DNA from: Streptomyces sp.
GTDB taxonomy: Bacteria; Actinomycetota; Actinomycetes; Streptomycetales; Streptomycetaceae
NCBI RefSeq assembly: GCF_019510245.1
Contig: NZ_JAEKKT010000127.1
Coordinates: 124,001 to 188,000 of the forward strand
Length of the DNA: 64,000 bases
Direction of reading: 5' to 3'
This document shows, piece by piece, positions 9,213-16,129 of the stretch (its first letter is position 1; each line of letters starts with the position of its first letter). Below the pieces are notes generated by a model. That model had not been told where the DNA came from, did not search any database, and saw only the letters and a list, made by a program, of their open reading frames with translations. Position numbers and translations under genes: made by a program.

Positions 9213-10300
9213 GGTCCTCCTTCTGCAAGGGCTTCTCTGGGGGCGGCGGCCTCGGAGGTCCGGCGCCGGGGTACGAGGTGGTGGGCGGGGGCGTGGCGGC
9301 AGGCCGGGTCGGTGTTGCGGGCGTCTCCGGTGAGCGCGTACGCCTGGCAGCGGCAGCCGCCGAAGTCGGTGGTGCGCAGGGCGCAGCCACGGCAGGGCTC
9401 GCGCATCCAGGACTCGCCCCGGTAGGCGTTGAACGCCTTCGACTCCGCCCAGATCCAGGCCAGTTCACGGTCCCTGACATGGGGCGGGTCGAGGCCGGGC
9501 AGGGTGGCCGCGGCCGGGCAGGGCAGGACGGTGCCGTCGGGGGTGACGGTGAGCGAGATCCGGCCCCAGCCGCCCATGCAGGGTTTCGCCGTGCCGGTGA
9601 GGAGGTCGGGGGCGACCCAGACCAGCTCCGGTTCGTCCAGGCGCCGGCGCCAGCGCAGGACCGCCTCGCGGGCCCGCTCGACCTGGCCGGGCAGCGGCAG
9701 CAGCGCGGCGCGGTTGCGGGCCGCCCAGCCGTGGTACTGGGTGTTGGCCAGCTCGATCCGGTCCGCGCCCCAGGCCACACCGAGCGCGATCAGGTCCTCG
9801 ACGGCGTCCAGGTTGCCCCGGTGCAGGACGACGTTCAGGCCGAAGGGCAGGCCCGCCGCCCGGATCAGCCGGGCCGCGCGCTCCTTTGCCGCGAACGAGC
9901 GGGCGCCGGCGATGCGTTCGGCGGCGGTCGGCTCCGCGTGCTGCACGGACAGCTGCACACCGCGCAGCCCGGCGCCGACCAGCTCTGCCAGCCGCCGCTC
10001 GCTCAGCCCGAGTCCGCTGGTGACGAGCTGGGTGTGCAGGCCGGCGGTGTCGGCGGCGCCGACCAACTCGGTCAGATCACGTCTGAGCAGCGGCTCGCCA
10101 CCGGACAGGTGGGTCTGGACGACGCCCAGTTCACCAGCCTGCCGGAACACCTCGCTCCACTGCCCGGTCTCCAGCTCCGCTGACCGACCGATCAGTCGGA
10201 CAGGATTCGAGCAGTAGCCGCAGCGCAGCGGACAGGCGTGGGTGAGTTCGGCGAGCAGCGCCCAGGGCGGCGCCGGTCTGCCCGGCTCCGGGGTCGTCAT
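9209..10300 (-). CDS. pqqE: PqqE, radical-SAM PQQ peptide cross-linking enzyme
   Basis: The product is 363 aa, starting at ATG 10300. That ATG overlaps the pqqD stop (ATGA) and has GGAGGG 10 nt upstream; the ATG at 10309 is too close to the same Shine-Dalgarno. The radical SAM cluster motif is CPLRCGYCSNP near residue 20. C-terminal SPASM-type cysteines follow (KPCMGGWGR, LPCPAA, MREPCRGCALRTTDFGGCRC). PqqE joins the Glu and Tyr side chains of PqqA while PqqD presents the peptide, the first chemical step to pyrroloquinoline quinone. The track's 621-aa ORF adds an out-of-frame shadow in front and should not be used. Confidence 0.95.
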   Translation of the reverse strand: MTTPEPGRPAPPWALLAELTHACPLRCGYCSNPVRLIGRSAELETGQWSEVFRQAGELGVVQTHLSGGEPLLRRDLTELVGAADTAGLHTQLVTSGLGLSERRLAELVGAGLRGVQLSVQHAEPTAAERIAGARSFAAKERAARLIRAAGLPFGLNVVLHRGNLDAVEDLIALGVAWGADRIELANTQYHGWAARNRAALLPLPGQVERAREAVLRWRRRLDEPELVWVAPDLLTGTAKPCMGGWGRISLTVTPDGTVLPCPAAATLPGLDPPHVRDRELAWIWAESKAFNAYRGESWMREPCRGCALRTTDFGGCRCQAYALTGDARNTDPACRHAPAHHLVPRRRTSEAAAPREALAEGGP

Positions 10301-10551
10301 CGCAGCCATCCCTCCTTCCGTAACGCCGTCAGGAACTCCGGGACCTCGGCCGCGACCGGGGCGCCCGGGAACGCCTCGGCCAGTTCGGCGACGATCTCCG
10401 GGACCGCCCGGCTGCCGTCGCACAGCCGGAGCACCCCGCCCGCCCGGCCGTGCAGCACGACCACGCGCTCGGGCAGCAGCAACAGGTCCGTGCCACGGAC
10501 CCGGTCGTGGCGCAGTACGACCGCGCGGGCGAGGACGGGCCGCCAGGTCAT
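10297..10551 (-). CDS. pqqD: PqqD, peptide chaperone (RiPP recognition element)
   Basis: The product is 84 aa, the usual PqqD size. It shows the family pattern RPVLARAVVLRHDRVRG, then LLLLPERVVVLHGRAGGVLRLCDG, then a helical C-terminus with VPEFLTALRKEGWLR. PqqD is the founding RiPP recognition element; it binds PqqA and delivers it to PqqE. Its ATG overlaps the pqqC stop and its stop overlaps the pqqE start, both as ATGA. The three proteins should therefore be made in fixed ratio. The ORF track only shows it as the tail of a 250-aa shadow ORF. Confidence 0.93.
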   Translation of the reverse strand: MTWRPVLARAVVLRHDRVRGTDLLLLPERVVVLHGRAGGVLRLCDGSRAVPEIVAELAEAFPGAPVAAEVPEFLTALRKEGWLR

Positions 10552-11303
10552 GGCCCGCCGCCGTCCCGGGCGTCGCCCCAGCCACCGGTGTCCCCGCGGT
10601 CGACGGCGTCGAGCAGTGCCCACAGCACCTCGCACTTGTAGGCGAGCGCGGCCACGGCGCGCTGCTGCTCCTCGCGGGTGCGGGCCCAGGCCTGGACCAG
10701 CGCGAGGGCCTCCGCGCCGTCCCGGGCGCCCTGGTCGACGCGGGTGCGGAAGTAGCCGAGGCCGGCCGGGTCGATCCACGGGTAGTGGCGTTCGAAGGCG
10801 GTGATGCGGGTGCGCATGAGACCGGGCGCGGACAGTTCGGTGAGGGAGGCGGCGACCGCGTCCAGGGCGGGGCGCAGCCGGCAGAAGGTGACGTACCCCT
10901 CGACCGCGAAGCGCACCCCGGGCAGCACCCGGGAGCTGTCCCACAGTTGTTCGCGGGGGACCCCGGCGGCCTCGCCGAGGCGCAGCCAGCGCTCGATGCC
11001 GCCCTCGCCCTCGGCGTTGCCGTCGTGGTCGCGGATGCGCCGCAGCCATGGACGGCGCAGTGCCGGCCGGTCAAGTTTGGCGAGGATCAGGGCGTCCTTG
11101 ACGGGGATGTGGCGCTGGTAGTGGAAGCGGTTGGTGATCCAGCGGCGCAGTTCGGCCGGGGTCAACTCACCCCGGTGCATGCGCTGGTTGAAGGGGTGCC
11201 GGTCGTGGTAGCGGTCGGCGGTGACGGCGCGCAGCCGTTCGGTGAACTCCGGGACCGGCCAGGGGTCGGCGGCCGTCCCGGCGTGGACGGCGGTGACGGT
11301 CAT
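10548..11303 (-). CDS. pqqC: PqqC, pyrroloquinoline-quinone synthase
   Basis: The product is 251 aa, full length for PqqC. It has the all-helical TENA/THI-4-like fold with hallmark segments YHDRHPFNQRMHRGELT, WITNRFHYQRHIPVKDALI and ERHYPWIDPAGLGYFRTR. PqqC carries out the last step, ring closure and eight-electron oxidation of AHQQ to PQQ, without a metal or flavin. The gene starts 20 nt after the pqqA stop, where pqqB would be expected in most clusters, and its stop overlaps pqqD by 4 nt. Confidence 0.95.
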   Translation of the reverse strand: MTVTAVHAGTAADPWPVPEFTERLRAVTADRYHDRHPFNQRMHRGELTPAELRRWITNRFHYQRHIPVKDALILAKLDRPALRRPWLRRIRDHDGNAEGEGGIERWLRLGEAAGVPREQLWDSSRVLPGVRFAVEGYVTFCRLRPALDAVAASLTELSAPGLMRTRITAFERHYPWIDPAGLGYFRTRVDQGARDGAEALALVQAWARTREEQQRAVAALAYKCEVLWALLDAVDRGDTGGWGDARDGGGP

Positions 11304-11323
11304 GATGGCTCACCCAGGACGGA

Positions 11324-11464
11324 TCAGCGGTCGCCGAGGGCGTAGCCGGTCACTTCCAGGGCGGTCTCCACGACCTGGTAACCAGGGCTTCGCCAGACCT
11401 TTTCATCCGATGTCTGCGGGGCGGCGGGCTCCGACTGACGGTCCTCGGAGGTCGTCTCGTTCAT
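11324..11464 (-). CDS. pqqA: PqqA, PQQ precursor peptide
   Basis: This 46-codon ORF is too short for the track. The peptide begins MNETTSEDRQSEP and ends VETALEVTGYALGDR. It contains the diagnostic Glu-x-x-x-Tyr core (EVTGY) whose side chains become PQQ, preceded by WRSPGY as in other PqqA peptides. It is longer at the N-terminus than many 23-30 aa PqqA peptides, as is common in actinobacteria. It is the first gene of the nine-gene minus-strand unit. The Shine-Dalgarno is modest (AGGAAAGCAGG region), which is unusual for a substrate peptide needed in excess over its enzymes. Confidence 0.93.
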   Translation of the reverse strand: MNETTSEDRQSEPAAPQTSDEKVWRSPGYQVVETALEVTGYALGDR

Positions 11465-11799
11465 GGGGTGGATACCTGCTTTCCTGAGGTTGGGGGGATC
11501 TCAGAGTGCAGAGAGAGGGGTCTCCTCTCACAGGGATCGATCGGAAAACCCACAAGGATGTTCACATCCCTGTACCGGGTTCAGTGATAGGTCCGACGAT
11601 GCGCACCAGAGTCTCGGCAGAGACGGGCCGCGGTCAATGGTCCGGACCCATAACGTCGGATGCATTTCCGGCCAATCTCCACCCGCGGCGGCTGAGCCAC
11701 CGGCCAGTTCCGGCAGATTCCGCGGTCAGGAATGCGTCGGGCCCGGTGATCGTTGACGATGGGAGTACCACCTGTCGACAACCTAAGGATCGAGAGCTC
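11465..11799. promoter_or_regulatory. Divergent control region between pqqA operon and aldo/keto reductase
   Basis: This 335-bp non-coding stretch must hold both promoters. It contains an inverted repeat GAGAGG-GGTCT-CCTCTC at 11513-11529 and a perfect 10-bp palindrome GGTCCGGACC at 11639-11648. I could not pick clear -10/-35 pairs. The palindromes are candidate operators or untranslated-region hairpins only. No small ORF with a good ribosome site was seen. Confidence 0.5.
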
Positions 11800-12636
11800 G
11801 TGAGCAGCAAGGTCCCCCCGAAAATCCTCAACAACGGCGTCGAGATGCCCCAGCTGGGCTTCGGCGTGTGGCAGGTGCCGGACGACGAGGCCGAGCGGGC
11901 CGTCGCCACGGCGCTGGAGGCCGGGTACCGCAGCATCGACACAGCGGCGATCTACGGCAACGAAGAAGGCACCGGCAAGGCGATCGCCGCGTCCGGCGTG
12001 CCGCGCGAGGACATCTTCGTCACCACCAAGCTCTGGAACGCCGACCACGGGTACGACGCCACCCTGCGCGCCTTCGACGCGTCGCTGGCGAAGCTGGGCC
12101 TGGACTACCTGGACCTGTACCTCATCCACTGGCCGCTGCCGGGCCGGGGCAAGTACATCGACTCGTACAAGGCGTTCGAGAAGCTGCACGCCGACGGCCG
12201 CATCAAGGCGATCGGCGTCTCCAACTTCCTTCCGGAGCACCTGGAGCGGCTGATCGCGGAGACGTCGGTCATCCCGGCGGTCAACCAGATCGAACTGCAC
12301 CCGCATCTGCAGCAGCACGCGTCCCGGGAGTTCCACGAGGAGCAGGGCATCGCCACCGAGGCCTGGTCACCGCTCGGCCAGGGCAAGGGCCTCCTGGAGG
12401 TGCCGGCGATCGTCGCGATCGCGCAGAAGCACAACCGCACTCCGGCCCAGGTCGTGCTGCGCTGGCACGTCCAGCTCGGCAACGTCGTGATCCCGAAGTC
12501 CGTGACCCCGTCCCGGATCAGGGAGAACATCCAGGTCTTCGACTTCAGCCTGGACACCGAGGACCTCGCGGCGATCAGCGCGCTCAACGAGGACCGGCGC
12601 ATCGGCCCGGACCCGGCCACCTTCGACGTGGGCTGA
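11800..12636 (+). CDS. Aldo/keto reductase (2,5-diketo-D-gluconate reductase-like, AKR5 type)
   Basis: I start at GTG 11800 (AAGGA 10 nt upstream), giving 278 aa; the track ORF adds about 98 unlikely residues. The NADPH-dependent TIM-barrel tetrad is visible: Asp and Tyr in SIDTAAIYGNE, Lys in VTTKLWN, His in YLIHWPLPG. The cofactor-binding tail VIPKSVTPSRIRENI is present. The family reduces aldehydes and ketones including 2,5-diketogluconate. It is monocistronic, divergent from pqqA, and ends in a strong hairpin. Such reductases are common in Streptomyces, so a link to the quinoprotein pathway is only suggested by position. Confidence 0.85.
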   Translation: MSSKVPPKILNNGVEMPQLGFGVWQVPDDEAERAVATALEAGYRSIDTAAIYGNEEGTGKAIAASGVPREDIFVTTKLWNADHGYDATLRAFDASLAKLGLDYLDLYLIHWPLPGRGKYIDSYKAFEKLHADGRIKAIGVSNFLPEHLERLIAETSVIPAVNQIELHPHLQQHASREFHEEQGIATEAWSPLGQGKGLLEVPAIVAIAQKHNRTPAQVVLRWHVQLGNVVIPKSVTPSRIRENIQVFDFSLDTEDLAAISALNEDRRIGPDPATFDVG

Positions 12637-12656
12637 GCCCGAGCCCGGCCCGCGAG

Positions 12657-12690
12657 CGGCCGTTCCGCCGTCCACACGGCGGGGCGGCCG
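12657..12690 (+). terminator. Hairpin terminator after aldo/keto reductase
   Basis: CGGCCGTTCCGCCGT pairs with ACGGCGGGGCGGCCG across a CCAC loop. This is a 15-bp stem with only two G-T wobbles, starting 20 nt after the stop and followed by TTCGTGTTTCC. The reductase and the next gene are convergent, so it may work in both directions. Confidence 0.75.
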
Positions 12691-12721
12691 TTCGTGTTTC
12701 CCGACTCCCCCGCGGGGCCCG

Positions 12722-13333
12722 TCAGTCGGGGCGGACGTCCGCGTGCAGGACCTCGAACTCCTCCAGGCCGACCACGGTCACGCGCGCCTTGGCCGCGTCC
12801 GCGCGCCGGGCCTCGGCCTGGCCGGCGCGTGAGGCGGCCATCGACGCGCGGTCGACGAAGATCGAGCCGACCATGCCCCGGCCCCGCTGCCGGGCGACGA
12901 ACAAGGAGCACCGGGCGAAGCCGGGCAGCGCTTCCAGCCGGGGCACCGCCGAGGAGCGGAAGGTCTCGGCGAACAGGTCCGTGTCGGCGGGGTCGAACTC
13001 CACCCGGGTGGAGCGCATGCCACCGGCCGTTCTCGGCTGTTGCACGGCGTGGAAGACGGCGACCTCGTAGTTCTCGACGGCGACGGTGCCGGCGAACGGT
13101 TCCAGCATCGGCCTGCGCCGCTGGCGCATCACCTGGTCGCTGTTACGCCGGGCCGCCTCGGTGCCCCACCAGCTCACCGCGAGCAGTTTGCCCAGCTCCC
13201 GGTCGATGAAGACGCCCGCGCCCCGGTACTCGGGACGTTCTTCGAGCAGTTCGCGCCCTTCGCTGTTCAGTGCCCTGACGGCCGCTTCGAGCTTGGCCGG
13301 ATCGCCGGTGACGTACACCGTGCGTACGAACAT
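12722..13333 (-). CDS. Two-domain ferredoxin-like (ABM-type) protein
   Basis: I start at ATG 13333 with GAGGGG 3 nt upstream, giving 203 aa; the track ORF extends 35 residues too far. The sequence looks like two repeats of a dimeric alpha-beta barrel: FVRTVYVTGDPAKLEAAVRAL to about residue 95, then STRVEFDPADTDLFAETFRSSAVPRLEALPGFARCSLF to about 190. Each half ends in strands such as LGKLLAVSWWGTEAA and RGMVGSIFVDRASM. This resembles antibiotic-biosynthesis-monooxygenase-like proteins of unknown substrate. No cofactor motif or informative neighbour was seen. Confidence 0.6.
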   Translation of the reverse strand: MFVRTVYVTGDPAKLEAAVRALNSEGRELLEERPEYRGAGVFIDRELGKLLAVSWWGTEAARRNSDQVMRQRRRPMLEPFAGTVAVENYEVAVFHAVQQPRTAGGMRSTRVEFDPADTDLFAETFRSSAVPRLEALPGFARCSLFVARQRGRGMVGSIFVDRASMAASRAGQAEARRADAAKARVTVVGLEEFEVLHADVRPD

Positions 13334-13523
13334 GACCCCTCGCCTCCCAGGAGCCACGGGAGCCACCGCTCGACCTCCGCACGGCTCCTGCGCAAATATC
13401 CGGAATGTCCTGCCCCACCAGTGTTCCGCGGGGCTCATATCACCGCAATGCGCGAGAAATCACCGAGTGGACATCCAGGGGTTGACGCGGACATGCAGCC
13501 GGGTCCACCTTGTACGCGACCCG

Positions 13524-13542
13524 GTCAGGAAACTTTCCTAAC
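13524..13542. promoter_or_regulatory. CsnR-like (ROK repressor) operator in front of chitosanase
   Basis: GTCAGGAAACTTTCCTAAC is a 19-bp palindrome with one mismatch, centred on C and placed 16 nt before the proposed start. From memory it matches the operator type of the ROK-family repressor CsnR in front of Streptomyces chitosanase genes. A TTGACG at 13482-13487 could be a -35 box, but the best -10 (TTGTAC) is 22 nt away, so the promoter itself is unsure. Confidence 0.65.
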
Positions 13543-13558
13543 AGAAGGGCCCCCCACA

Positions 13559-14254
13559 CTGCGCATCCGAACACTGACCCTCGCCGCGGCCTCCGGGGCC
13601 GCACTGCTCGCCGCCGGAGTGCTGCCCGCGAGCGCGTCCGGCGCCGTCGCACCGAAGTCCGCCCAGGAGGGCTCGGTCAGCGCGGCCGACCTGCTCGCCA
13701 AGGTGAAGTCCTGTTCCCAGATCTCCAGCGGCAAGTACAAGACCGACGACGAGACGTCGGCCACGATTCCCGTCTGCGGCAAGAACGGCGCGGTCTTCTG
13801 GAAGGCCGACATGGACATCGACTGCGACGGGCAGCGCACGACCAACTGCAACGAGGACCGCGACCCCTGGTACCAGGACGACACCGCCTTCCACCAGTCC
13901 GACGGCAAGCCGCTGAAGGCCGAGTCGCTGCCGTACATCGTGGTCCCCAGCTCCAGCAGCATCTGGAACTACTCCAGTGCCGGCATCAAGGGCGGCGGCG
14001 TGGTCGCCGTGATCTACAACAACAAGGTCGAGTACGCGGTGGTCGGCGACACCGGCCCCACGAAGATCATCGGCGAGGCCTCGTACGCCACCGCCAAGGC
14101 GCTCGGCATCGACCCCGACCCGGCGACCGGCGGCGCGGACTCCGGCGTGACCTACATCCTGTTCAAGAACTCCAAGGTGTCCCCCATAGAGAGTCACAGC
14201 GCGGCGGTGACCCTCGGCGACTCGCTGGCCAAGCAGTTCCTGGCGAACAACTGA
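13559..14254 (+). CDS. Secreted GH75 chitosanase
   Basis: The catalytic domain (about residues 45-231) has GH75 features: VFWKADMDIDCDGQRTTNC with the conserved acidic residues, SLPYIVVP, GGGVVAVIYNNKVEYAVVGDTGP and GEASYATAKALGI. It hydrolyses chitosan to oligomers outside the cell. I propose a CTG start at 13559 (AGAAGGG 8 nt upstream), giving a signal peptide LRIRTLTLAAASGAALLAAGVLPASASG and 231 aa. The only nearby in-frame ATG (13493) lies upstream of the operator and has no good ribosome site. A start upstream of the operator would put translation through the repressor site. The gene ends in a strong hairpin. Confidence 0.88.
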   Translation: MRIRTLTLAAASGAALLAAGVLPASASGAVAPKSAQEGSVSAADLLAKVKSCSQISSGKYKTDDETSATIPVCGKNGAVFWKADMDIDCDGQRTTNCNEDRDPWYQDDTAFHQSDGKPLKAESLPYIVVPSSSSIWNYSSAGIKGGGVVAVIYNNKVEYAVVGDTGPTKIIGEASYATAKALGIDPDPATGGADSGVTYILFKNSKVSPIESHSAAVTLGDSLAKQFLANN

Positions 14255-14293
14255 CCGAGGCGCTTGCGCCGCGCCACAGCCCGGGGAGGGCGG

Positions 14294-14323
14294 ACGGCCC
14301 GGTACCGTGCGGTACCGGGCCGT
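14294..14323. terminator. Bidirectional hairpin between chitosanase and methyltransferase
   Basis: ACGGCCCGGTACC and GGTACCGGGCCGT form a perfect 13-bp stem with a GTGC loop. It sits between two convergent genes, 39 nt after the chitosanase stop and 5 nt beyond the methyltransferase stop on the other strand. Confidence 0.8.
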
Positions 14324-14328
14324 TCCGG

Positions 14329-15246
14329 TCAGACGGGCCGTACCGCCGTGTGCACCGTGCGGACAGCGAGGACGAACAGGTCGGACCTGCGGTGCAGGCT
14401 CGCCGGGTCGGCCGGGTCGAGGAGGCGGTCCAGGGTGGCGCGGTCCTCGGCGTGGAGTCCGTCGGTGAAGGTGTCGCGCAACCGGGAGAAGATCTCGACG
14501 GCGTAGGCGCGGGCCCGGTCCGAGGCGGGAGCGGGCAGGTCGAGCAGGAAGCTGCGGGTACGGGCGTACTTGAGGCCGGCGGCGGACAGCAGCGTCGGCC
14601 AGTCCTCGGTCTCGGCGACCGAGCCGGGCAGTTCGGCGCGCATCCGCGTGAACCACTCCTCCTGCAGCGCGTCCAGCTGCGCCTGGAGCCCGGGCCGGCC
14701 GATGCCGATGTCGCGGGGCAGGAAGCGGCTGGGCAGGCCCCCTTCGAGGACGGCCAGCGTGCCGCCGGGCGCCAGCCGCTCGGCGAAGGCGGTGAGCGCG
14801 GCCCGCTGGTCCCCGAGGTGGTGCAGGCTGTGCCCGGCCCACAGCAGGTCCGCCGGGTAGTCCAACTCTTCCAGCACCTCCGGGAGTTCACCGGCGAGCA
14901 CACCGAAGCGGTCACCCACGGCCAACCGCTCGGCGCGGGCCCGGGCCCGGTCGAGGAGCGGCTCGCTGCCGTCGACGGCCAGCACCCGCGCGCCCGGGAA
15001 CACCTCGGCGAACAGGCACGACACCACCCCCGGCCCACTGCCGACGTCGACGATCAGCCCCGGCTCGGTGACCTCCTTGCCGAGCCAGCTCAACGCGCTC
15101 TCGTACAGGGGCGCGAAGAGCTCCGCCTGCGACTCCAGGTGCCCGGCCATCTCGGCCCAGTCGAGGTCGGTGCCGGAGTGGGCGTGGTTGTGGTCGTGGG
15201 AGTGGGTGTGCTTACGGGTGTCCGCGTGGTGGTGGTCGTGCGCCAT
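14329..15246 (-). CDS. Class I SAM methyltransferase with His-rich N-terminal tail
   Basis: I start at ATG 15246 (AGAGG upstream), giving 305 aa; the track ORF runs 280 residues too far. The Rossmann methyltransferase core has motif I VDVGSGPGVVS near 68, VLAVDGSEPLLDRAR, and LWAGHSLHHLG, followed by FAERLAPGGTLAVLEG. The first 23 residues contain ten histidines (HDHHHADTRKHTHSHDHNHAH), like metal-binding tails of metallochaperones. The methyl acceptor is unknown. The gene is convergent with the chitosanase and divergent from the dioxygenase-like gene, whose likely start overlaps its own. Confidence 0.75.
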   Translation of the reverse strand: MAHDHHHADTRKHTHSHDHNHAHSGTDLDWAEMAGHLESQAELFAPLYESALSWLGKEVTEPGLIVDVGSGPGVVSCLFAEVFPGARVLAVDGSEPLLDRARARAERLAVGDRFGVLAGELPEVLEELDYPADLLWAGHSLHHLGDQRAALTAFAERLAPGGTLAVLEGGLPSRFLPRDIGIGRPGLQAQLDALQEEWFTRMRAELPGSVAETEDWPTLLSAAGLKYARTRSFLLDLPAPASDRARAYAVEIFSRLRDTFTDGLHAEDRATLDRLLDPADPASLHRRSDLFVLAVRTVHTAVRPV

Positions 15247-16062
15247 GGGATCAGCCTCTCGTCCGGATGCCGCCAGGGTGCGACGACGCACGGTTTCGTG
15301 AAGATCGAGGGCGCGTTCCCGCCGCGCGTCGCCGAGGACTGCGCCCGGCTGCTGTGGCGGGAGACGGGGTACGACCCGGAGGATCCGGGCAGCTGGAAGG
15401 ACCCCGTGGTGTGGGTGGGCGGCATGGCGCAGGGCCCGTTCGCGGCGGCCGCCAACTCCGTGGAACTGCACAGGGCGTTCGATCTGCTGGTCGGCGAGGG
15501 CCGCTGGGTCCCCCGGTACTCGCTGGGGAGCTTTCCGCTGCGGTTCCCGCACCCGCAGGAGCCGGACGACGCCGGGTGGCACATAGAGGGCAGCTACCTC
15601 CCGGACGGCGTCGAGACCCGCTGGTACTACACGAACCTGCGCTCCCGCGACCGCGCGCTGCTGATGCTCTTCCTCTTCTCCGAGGTGACCGAGCAGGACG
15701 CGCCCACCCGGATCCGGGTCGGCTCGCACCTCGACATCCCGGCGGTCCTGGAGCCGTACGGCGAGGACGGCGTCTCGATGCTGGAGATCGCCCCGCAGGT
15801 CGTCGAGGCCTCCGCGCACCGCCCCCTCGCGTACGCCACCGGCCGCCCGGGCGACGTCTACCTCTGCCACCCCTTCCTGGTGCACGCGGCCCAGCCCCAC
15901 CACGGCACCCGCCCCCGCTTCATGGCACAGCCGCCCTTGATGCCGGCCGTCCCCTACGAGCTGGAGCGGGCGGACGGCGACTACTCGGCGGTGGAGCACA
16001 CGATCCGCCGAAGCCTGAACCCCCGCGCCCCAAAGGGGCGCTGGGGGCACCCCCGGCCGTAG
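15238..16062 (+). CDS. Phytanoyl-CoA dioxygenase family protein
   Basis: This is a Fe(II)/2-oxoglutarate oxygenase of the PhyH superfamily. Metal and cosubstrate residues are visible in DAGWHIEGSYLP (HxE in place of HxD) and VHAAQPHHGTRPRFMAQPP (distal His and Arg). The family hydroxylates small molecules; the substrate here is unknown. Conserved homology begins at about THGFVKIEGAFPP. The GTG at 15298 looks too late, so GTG 15238 (274 aa) is my best guess. It has a weak ribosome site and overlaps the divergent methyltransferase start by 9 nt. The last 12 or so residues (APKGRWGHPRP) come from a dispersed repeat, suggesting repeat insertion changed the C-terminus. Confidence 0.72.
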   Translation: MRHGISLSSGCRQGATTHGFVKIEGAFPPRVAEDCARLLWRETGYDPEDPGSWKDPVVWVGGMAQGPFAAAANSVELHRAFDLLVGEGRWVPRYSLGSFPLRFPHPQEPDDAGWHIEGSYLPDGVETRWYYTNLRSRDRALLMLFLFSEVTEQDAPTRIRVGSHLDIPAVLEPYGEDGVSMLEIAPQVVEASAHRPLAYATGRPGDVYLCHPFLVHAAQPHHGTRPRFMAQPPLMPAVPYELERADGDYSAVEHTIRRSLNPRAPKGRWGHPRP

Positions 16063-16089
16063 GCTGGGGGAGGAACTGCGCGACCAGCC
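16025..16089 (+). repeat. Dispersed 3'-end hairpin repeat, copy A
   Basis: GCGCCCC-AAA-GGGGCGC hairpin followed by a CCCCCGGCCGTAGGCTGGGGG hairpin and the conserved GGAACTGCGCGACCAGCC. It lies in the convergent junction of the dioxygenase and GH6 genes and supplies the end of the dioxygenase reading frame. Confidence 0.8.
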
Positions 16090-16129
16090 ACACACGGCCC
16101 GCAGTCGGCGATCTCACCTCAGCCGGCCG

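Noticed and set aside
9209-11074. 621-aa track ORF containing PqqE
   Set aside because: Only the last 363 codons are PqqE; the front part is a frame-shadow of pqqC/pqqD, not a fusion.
13482-13515. TTGACG/TTGTAC chitosanase promoter
   Set aside because: The 22-nt spacing is too long for a confident sigma-70-type promoter.
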